Below, piece by piece: positions 1-5,945 of a stretch of 12,577 bases of DNA (positions within the stretch are counted from its first letter, which is position 1; each line of letters opens with the position of its first letter). Source of the stretch: Muribaculaceae bacterium (GTDB taxonomy: Bacteria; Bacteroidota; Bacteroidia; Bacteroidales; Muribaculaceae); contig JAIDBM010000173.1 in NCBI GenBank assembly GCA_029056365.1, positions 1 to 12,577 on the forward strand, written 5' to 3'. The notes beneath the pieces are model-generated. The model was not told the origin of the DNA, made no database searches, and saw nothing but the letters and a program-made list of their open reading frames with translations. The translations under genes and the position numbers were made by a program.

Positions 1-1058
1 CGGTATTCGGCATACTCGGCAGCCAAAAAGTGACACTCCAGCACAACCTGCGGCCGATGCTTGAACTTGAAAGCGGATCAAACGACCCGATGGCCTACAT
101 GCTCACCATAATACTGCTTGAAGCCATTTCAATCGACAGCGGACTTTCGGCCGGACGAATATTGCTTGAACTGGCCATGCAATTCGGCATCGGCATCGCC
201 GGCGGCTATGCGCTGGCGAAATTCACGATATGGCTCATCGGAGCTTACTGCCGGATAGGAAGGAACAGCGGCTTCAGGGAAGACTCCTCACAAACCACCT
301 CCATGACCTCGATTCTTACCATCGGCTGTGTTTTCCTCACATTCTCCATAACCACAGCACTATCAGGCAACGGCTATCTGGCCGTATACATCGCCGGCAT
401 TGTGCTTGGCAACGCACACATTCCGAATTCACGCGGCATAGGCAAATTTATCGACAGCATGACCTGGCTGGCACAGATAGTGGTGTTTCTCATGCTCGGA
501 CTTCTTGTCAACCCGCACGAAATGCTCGATGTGGCCGCCGTGTCGCTGCTTATCGGAGTATTCATGATTACCGTAGGCCGACCACTGAGTGTATTCCTGT
601 CGCTTGCGCCATTGAGAAAAATAAACCTGCGCTCCAAATTATTTGTTTCCTGGGTGGGACTTCGCGGTGCTGTGCCCATAATATTCGCCACCTACCCCGT
701 TGTTGCAAACATAGAAGGCGCCGGCCAGATTTTTAACATAGTGTTTTTCGTAACACTGCTTTCTCTGCTCGTACAGGGTACTACCGTGATAAACGCGGCA
801 AAACGTTTGCGCCTCATCGACAACAACGCACCTGCCGACGACGATTTTGGCGTGGAATTATCGGAAGACCTTCCCACTTCGCTCCACACCCTTACCTTGA
901 CCGAAAAAGACCTTTCCCACGGCAACACCCTTAGCCAGATGCAGCTTCCGTCCGGATCTCTGGTAATGATGGTTCGGCGTGGAAGCGAGCATCTGGTGCC
1001 TAACGGCAGCATGAATCTGCGCCCGGGCGATATACTGCTCATTATCCGCAATGACTGA
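1..1058 (+). CDS. nhaP2: K+/H+ antiporter, CPA1 family (NhaP2/CvrA type), 3' part
   Basis: Inner-membrane cation/proton antiporter that exchanges K+ (or Na+) for H+ and so helps control cytoplasmic cations and pH. The gene starts left of the window; the frame is open from base 3, so the GTG at 30 is not taken as the start. The visible part has about eight hydrophobic segments. It carries the CPA1 signature ELESGSNDP, whose Asn-Asp pair (81-86) is at the ion-binding site in this family, and the conserved GLRGAVPI motif (657-680). After the last membrane segment, roughly 840-1055 encodes a soluble tail ending GDILLIIRND, which fits an RCK_C (TrkA_C) regulatory domain. That domain makes NhaP2/CvrA more likely than a plain NhaP. 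The family assignment is firm; the transported ion is inferred from family knowledge. It ends in TGA and is separated from the next gene by a promoter, so it is probably not part of the downstream operon. Confidence 0.92.
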   Translation, partial: VFGILGSQKVTLQHNLRPMLELESGSNDPMAYMLTIILLEAISIDSGLSAGRILLELAMQFGIGIAGGYALAKFTIWLIGAYCRIGRNSGFREDSSQTTSMTSILTIGCVFLTFSITTALSGNGYLAVYIAGIVLGNAHIPNSRGIGKFIDSMTWLAQIVVFLMLGLLVNPHEMLDVAAVSLLIGVFMITVGRPLSVFLSLAPLRKINLRSKLFVSWVGLRGAVPIIFATYPVVANIEGAGQIFNIVFFVTLLSLLVQGTTVINAAKRLRLIDNNAPADDDFGVELSEDLPTSLHTLTLTEKDLSHGNTLSQMQLPSGSLVMMVRRGSEHLVPNGSMNLRPGDILLIIRND

Positions 1059-1218
1059 CTCACCGCTTATTCGTAAACTCTCTGCTTATTTGCAGAAACA
1101 TGATCAACACACACTTCCATACTCACGCCTTATCGACCCAGCATACACCAATCACTAAAATCACAACACAAAACACACATTTTGCCATCAAAACGGAAAA
1201 ATATTACGCAAAAGTATA

Positions 1219-1248
1219 TTGTTAATCCAGATTTTTCACTTATCTTTG
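1219..1248 (+). promoter_or_regulatory. Bacteroidota-type promoter for the three-gene operon
   Basis: TATCTTTG at 1241-1248 is an exact match to the Bacteroidota -7 consensus TAnnTTTG. A TTG at 1219-1221, separated by 19 nt, fits the -33 element. Transcription would start near 1255, giving a leader of about 95 nt before the ATG at 1350. No comparable element was seen in the two short gaps inside the operon, so this is the likely main promoter for all three genes. The segment just upstream (about 1130-1200) is strongly A/C-rich on this strand with no clear operator. Confidence 0.75.
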
Positions 1249-1349
1249 CACATCCGACATGACATCATTTCCTCATAACTACAGAAACATGGCCGGACAA
1301 ATCAACACAAGCGACTGACTGTTCAATCATTATCCAATTAACCAACACA
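1249..1349 (+). promoter_or_regulatory. 5' leader with possible 9-codon upstream ORF
   Basis: Untranslated leader between the predicted promoter and the first operon gene. It contains ATG at 1289 followed by eight sense codons and TGA at 1316-1318, reading MAGQINTSD. The stop is 31 nt before the real start at 1350. There is no Shine-Dalgarno motif before either ATG; the 20 nt before 1350 are A/C/T-rich, as is usual for Bacteroidota. No riboswitch fold was recognised. The short ORF could be chance. Confidence 0.4.
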
Positions 1350-4300
1350 ATGAGAAATCGTTTTACCCAGACACTCATCGTCTCGACTGCTCTTGGTTGC
1401 GCGGCGGCTTTCGCCTCCGGCTTCACCGGCGACATAACGCCAGAGCCACGGACACCTCAAGAAGTGGCGAAACTCATGGCATCGCAAAAAGAAGCGAGAA
1501 GCACACGCCCCCAAACTACCGCAAGCCAATCTCCCAAAAGAGTTAAAGGCGGAGAAAACAACGACAAACCCCTCTACGGCATGATGTGGGAAAGCTTCGA
1601 TTACAGCGGATGGTTCGGAGTAAGAGAGGTAAAAGCCAACGGCATGCACAAAGCCATCAAGCAAATGAACGACATGCCCTTCACCGGATGTTATATCGAT
1701 GGCAAATACCTCTCTGTTTTCTGCAACGACACCGATGGCGCACCACCTTATGTCACCTACATAGCCTATGACGCCGAGACCTGGCAACAGATCGGCTCAT
1801 ACTTCTCATTTGTATATTCGAACCCCGACATCCTGCCCTATGGTCTGACCTACGACCCTACGACCCAGAGTGTATACGGCTCGGTATTCAACGATGCATG
1901 GACCCGCGTCGGCACAGAAGACGCACAATTCTGCAGGGTGAATCACGACAATATGTTCGACCCCATAACAATTATCGGAGACCTGCCTGTGCGCATGAGG
2001 GCCACAGCAGCCTCGGCCGATGGCGTGATATATGGTGTCGGAACCGACAACTGCCTGTATACAATCAACAAATTCAATGCCGAGACAGAAAAAATAGCAC
2101 AGCTCGACATTGAATACAATTCCTTTTATATCGGACGTGAATCCATGGTAATGGACTGGGAAACAGGACTCCTGTATATGTCGTACATGGACACGATCTA
2201 CGATACGTTCATCGTACGCATCAACCCTGCGACCGGCAGCACCACGAGAGTAGCCAACCTCGGATATGAAAGCGGCGGCTCCGGCACATGCGACCTGTTC
2301 TGCGCGCTCTGGTTCAAGCAAAGCGCTACAGCGGCAAGCGGAACCCCGCTTCCGGTCAGCGGCCTTGAAGTAGTGCAGGAAGGCGTCGAACTCAAAGCCG
2401 CCGTGAAATTCACCATGCCGACAGCCGACACCGACAACGAACCTCTCGAAGCCACACTCAGCTGGTATATAAACGACGGAAACACCGACATTGCATCCGG
2501 CACCGCCCAGCCCGGCGAAGAAGTCAATACCACAGTAACGCTTCCGAATCCCGGAAAAACCAACGTGGTTGTATATGCCGCCATCGGCGAGACACGCAGC
2601 AACCCGGTGTCGCAGTACATCTTTGCCGGACCCGACACACCGGTTATCGACGGACTGCCAAGTGCGAGAGCAAACAACGACTACAGCAAGATTACCGTAC
2701 AGTGGAACAATGCCTATGCGGCCAACGGCGGTAATTTCGAGGCGCCGGTCACCTACACCCTCACACGACTGCCCGACAATACCGTAGTGGCTGAAAATCT
2801 CACCGAAAACAAGTTCACCGATGAACTCACTTCCGACATCAAGACACGCTACAGCTATGCCATCACTCCGGTTGCTGGAACTGTCAAAGGTGAAAGCGTT
2901 ACATCGAGGCAGACATTCGGAGGCCGCTATTTCACCCTGCCCTACTCCGACGACTTCACCGACAACGACCTGTTCATGCAATACCCGGTAATCGACGCGA
3001 ACAACGACGGCCGACTCTGGGACCTCAACACAAACCGCAAAGCGGCATTCTATCAGTCGACAAACAAGAACTCCGACGACTATCTGCTTATCGGCCCGTT
3101 CAAGGCTCAGGCCGGCATCACATACACCTTCGGATTCACCGCCGACGGACACAGCAAACGTGAAAAAGTGGCGGCATATGTCGGCACCGACCCCAATGAC
3201 GTGAAGTCGTTCAGCCACCAAATCGTACCACCAACGGAAATCGACCCGCTGAAAGGCCCCTCGGCCCTGGAAGGCAGCTTTGAAGCCACTGAGAACGGCG
3301 ACCTGTATTTTGCCATCCACGCATGCAGCCAGGCCAACTCGCAGTATCTGTACATATATGACGTAAACGTCCGCGACATCAGCCCGTTATGCCCCGGAAC
3401 ACCTACCGGACTGCAGGCTACTCCGGGCGCATCGACAGCTGTTATCGAATTCGATCTTCCCGACACCAATATCGACGGAAGGCCTGCCGACGGACTCACA
3501 GCGGCAAAAGTATTCCGCAACGGCAATCTTATCGCAACCATCACCGACAACATCGCCAAAGGCGCCCATGTAAGCTACACCGACACCGATGCCGTGTCGA
3601 CCGGACTGCACACCTACTCGGTATGCGCAGTGAACGAAGCCGGCAACGGCAAAAGCTCGATTCTGCAGGTATACCGCGGACTCGACTTCCCCGGCACGCC
3701 GCGAAACCTGAGAATATGGGAAGACCTCGAGACCCCCGGCCTGATGCATATAACATTCGACCATGCCGAAAGAGGCGTTAACGGCGGATACTTCGACCCC
3801 GAGAACACAACCTACCTGCTCGACTATCTCGTATGGGGGGGCGCAAGCGGTCTGGTAACACTCGGAAAAGGAACAGAATTCACATTCCAGTATCCGGAAC
3901 AGATGAAGGAACAACAACCCTTCGCCGGCAGCGTGTACGGCCACAACGAGAGCGGCGACATACGTTCAAGCTGGAACACAAAGACAGCCACAATAGGTCC
4001 GGCGAAAAACCTGCCTCACCGCGAATCGTGGGCGGGCCAGAAACATGAAAACGGCGAATGGACCGGATGCTCCACAGAAGACAAACCCGGCCTGTTCGAA
4101 ACATTCTGGGAAGTGCGCGACGGCACAGTCACCGCTGTTTCGCCTCAGGACGCCGACGGCGGCATGCTTGCCCTGAATTCCATAATCGAAAACGGCAGAC
4201 ACCGTATTCTCACGCCACGCTTCACCCTTGAGGGAACTGCCAACCCGACCATGGTGTTCTACTATCTGTACACCGACGACGCCAACGAATTACTGCTTGA

Positions 4301-5909
4301 AGTACTTGAAGAAGATCAGCCGGCACGCACTCTGGTAAATCTGGATCTCGCTCCCGAAAACCGCAACAAATGGCTCCGTACCGAAATTCCGCTCAAAGAA
4401 TTCCTCGGCTGCAAATACGTGCAGTTCGCATTCAACGGCTGCGGCAACAATGCAAGTGAGTTTATCTGTCTCGACAACTTCTCGGTATCCGATTATTCGG
4501 AATACGACCTGAGCCTGGTAGACTTTACCGCGCCAATGAAAATAGACATTAACGAAACCGGCACCTTCAATGTAAAAATACGCAACAACGGCGGCAAAGA
4601 TGCCAAAGAAGGCGATTACAGTGTGAAATTCTTTAAAAACGGAACTCTGGCCGAAGAACTGTTCCCTGCAACATTGCCTTCATACACAAACCTGGAGCTG
4701 ACATTTACCGACGTTCCTTCGGTAACCGATCCCGAATCGTCGGAATACAGCGTTGAGATATCGTTCAGCGCCGACGGCAATCCGGCCGACAACAAAAGTT
4801 CCCTGCGCATAGTACGCATCGTAACGCCACAATATCCGACCGTAACCGATCTCGAGGCCATTGATTTCAGCGGAGTTCTGCTCAGATGGTCCGACCCGAA
4901 CACATCGGCACTCCCCGGCACTCCCGTAACCGAATCGTTCGAGAACTACGCATCGTATATCTACGAAAACTTCGGAGAATGGGAAGTATACGACGGCGAC
5001 CAATGCCCGACCGTACGTCTGGCCATCGACTATTCCGGTCCGCTCGAATATCCTAATGCCGGAGCCAAAATGGCATGGCAGGTTCTCGACCCCGGCGATG
5101 CCGGCATCACAGGAAATGCATGGTATGCCCGCACCGGCGTAAAACTTCTGGCAAGTTTCCAGGCCTGCATCGACAATACCCGCGACATAGCCTGCAACGA
5201 CTGGCTGATTTCGCCCGAGCTGAACGCCAGCGCCCAGAAAATTTCGTTCTACTCCAACTGCGGCATGAAGACATGGTCGCCCGAAATCTTCGACTTAATG
5301 ATTTCATCGACCGGCAACTCGGTTGAAGACTTCACTCCTCTGGCCAGCGATGTAGAAGTGCCCTACAGCTCCGGCGACTGGACCGAATTCGAGTTCGATC
5401 TTCCGGAAGGAACCCGCTACTTCGCCATTGTACACAAATCGATTGGCAAAATGGCCATGCTTGTCGACGACATCACATATGTTCCGGCCGGAAGCCAGCC
5501 CATATCTCTCGAACTTCAAGGTTTCAATGTATACCGCGACGGCGTACGCATCAACAGCGAACCGATAGCCGACAACGAGTATCTCGACGGTGATGTCGAA
5601 GTCGGCAAGAGTTATTCCTATCGTGTAAGCGCCGTATGGGACAAGGGCGAATCGCCACTTTCGAATATCGCAGTCATATCTCCGTCGTCAAGCGTCGGCG
5701 ATGTATACAGCGGTAAATTCTCAGTGAGCACCTCCGGAGGCAACATACATGTGAACGGCGTATACGGACAAGTTGCACTTTACTCTTCAAGCGGAGTATG
5801 CATTTCGGCAGTCCAGGCATCCGGAACCGCGGAATTCACTGTCAACACATCCGGTGTCTACATTGTGAAATCGGCAAATAATGCAGCTAAAGTTGTTATC
5901 CGGCTTTAA
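1350..5909 (+). CDS. Secreted multidomain adhesin-like protein (propeller-like domain, FN3 and choice-of-anchor J modules, T9SS tail)
   Basis: Large secreted protein of 1519 aa (protein A) with no recognisable catalytic domain; binding or adhesion is inferred from its modules. Residues 1-23 are a signal peptide (MRNR, hydrophobic core, AFAS), followed by a polar linker. Residues about 74-324 look like a beta-propeller, with recurring blade-like strands (GLTYDPTTQSVYGSV, MVMDWETGLLYMSY). Two FN3-like domains follow at about 334-426 and 429-526. A first jelly-roll (choice-of-anchor J) spans 528-678 with IDANNDGR at 548-555. FN3 domains sit at 682-777 and 780-885, a second jelly-roll at 888-1048, and a CARDB-like domain at 1051-1158. 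An FN3 starts near 1160, is interrupted by a third jelly-roll (about 1193-1380, resembling gingipain cleaved-adhesin domains, with NDWLISPEL and MLVDDITY), and resumes at 1386-1447. The last 70 residues, ending YIVKSANNAAKVVIRL, resemble a T9SS type A sorting domain. It is the first gene of the operon and a paralogue of the third gene. A G7 run lies at 3835-3841. Confidence 0.9.
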   Translation: MRNRFTQTLIVSTALGCAAAFASGFTGDITPEPRTPQEVAKLMASQKEARSTRPQTTASQSPKRVKGGENNDKPLYGMMWESFDYSGWFGVREVKANGMHKAIKQMNDMPFTGCYIDGKYLSVFCNDTDGAPPYVTYIAYDAETWQQIGSYFSFVYSNPDILPYGLTYDPTTQSVYGSVFNDAWTRVGTEDAQFCRVNHDNMFDPITIIGDLPVRMRATAASADGVIYGVGTDNCLYTINKFNAETEKIAQLDIEYNSFYIGRESMVMDWETGLLYMSYMDTIYDTFIVRINPATGSTTRVANLGYESGGSGTCDLFCALWFKQSATAASGTPLPVSGLEVVQEGVELKAAVKFTMPTADTDNEPLEATLSWYINDGNTDIASGTAQPGEEVNTTVTLPNPGKTNVVVYAAIGETRSNPVSQYIFAGPDTPVIDGLPSARANNDYSKITVQWNNAYAANGGNFEAPVTYTLTRLPDNTVVAENLTENKFTDELTSDIKTRYSYAITPVAGTVKGESVTSRQTFGGRYFTLPYSDDFTDNDLFMQYPVIDANNDGRLWDLNTNRKAAFYQSTNKNSDDYLLIGPFKAQAGITYTFGFTADGHSKREKVAAYVGTDPNDVKSFSHQIVPPTEIDPLKGPSALEGSFEATENGDLYFAIHACSQANSQYLYIYDVNVRDISPLCPGTPTGLQATPGASTAVIEFDLPDTNIDGRPADGLTAAKVFRNGNLIATITDNIAKGAHVSYTDTDAVSTGLHTYSVCAVNEAGNGKSSILQVYRGLDFPGTPRNLRIWEDLETPGLMHITFDHAERGVNGGYFDPENTTYLLDYLVWGGASGLVTLGKGTEFTFQYPEQMKEQQPFAGSVYGHNESGDIRSSWNTKTATIGPAKNLPHRESWAGQKHENGEWTGCSTEDKPGLFETFWEVRDGTVTAVSPQDADGGMLALNSIIENGRHRILTPRFTLEGTANPTMVFYYLYTDDANELLLEVLEEDQPARTLVNLDLAPENRNKWLRTEIPLKEFLGCKYVQFAFNGCGNNASEFICLDNFSVSDYSEYDLSLVDFTAPMKIDINETGTFNVKIRNNGGKDAKEGDYSVKFFKNGTLAEELFPATLPSYTNLELTFTDVPSVTDPESSEYSVEISFSADGNPADNKSSLRIVRIVTPQYPTVTDLEAIDFSGVLLRWSDPNTSALPGTPVTESFENYASYIYENFGEWEVYDGDQCPTVRLAIDYSGPLEYPNAGAKMAWQVLDPGDAGITGNAWYARTGVKLLASFQACIDNTRDIACNDWLISPELNASAQKISFYSNCGMKTWSPEIFDLMISSTGNSVEDFTPLASDVEVPYSSGDWTEFEFDLPEGTRYFAIVHKSIGKMAMLVDDITYVPAGSQPISLELQGFNVYRDGVRINSEPIADNEYLDGDVEVGKSYSYRVSAVWDKGESPLSNIAVISPSSSVGDVYSGKFSVSTSGGNIHVNGVYGQVALYSSSGVCISAVQASGTAEFTVNTSGVYIVKSANNAAKVVIRL
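3835..3841 (+). repeat. G7 homopolymer inside the coding region
   Basis: Seven consecutive G in the codons for Trp-Gly-Gly (residues about 829-831) of the first operon gene, in the fourth FN3 domain. The run is directly visible. A one-base slip here would shift the frame and remove the last two jelly-rolls and the sorting tail. Whether it varies is unknown. Confidence 0.6.
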
Positions 5910-5945
5910 AACCGGTTTGAAAATAACCGCCAACATACTGCAATC

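Noticed and set aside
1081..1096. Small hairpin TCTGC/GCAGA after the antiporter gene as a terminator
   Set aside because: Only 5 bp with no T run afterwards; too weak to call.
1171..1195. CAAAA...TTTTG...CAAAA alternating repeats upstream of the promoter
   Set aside because: Five-base A/T-rich arms in an A/C-rich region are expected by chance, and the segment lies upstream of the predicted transcript.
1806..3320. 504-codon open frame on the minus strand opposite the first operon gene
   Set aside because: Its codons are in register with the sense codons, so it stays open only because TTA, CTA and TCA are rare in the sense gene; it ends at a sense TCA at 1806-1808. The translation looks low-complexity, with no domain, and the sense strand has clear modules.
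5909..5918. AAACCGGTTT palindrome between the first two operon genes
   Set aside because: A 10-nt palindrome with no loop cannot form a useful RNA hairpin, and it overlaps the stop codon; no second operator-like copy was seen.
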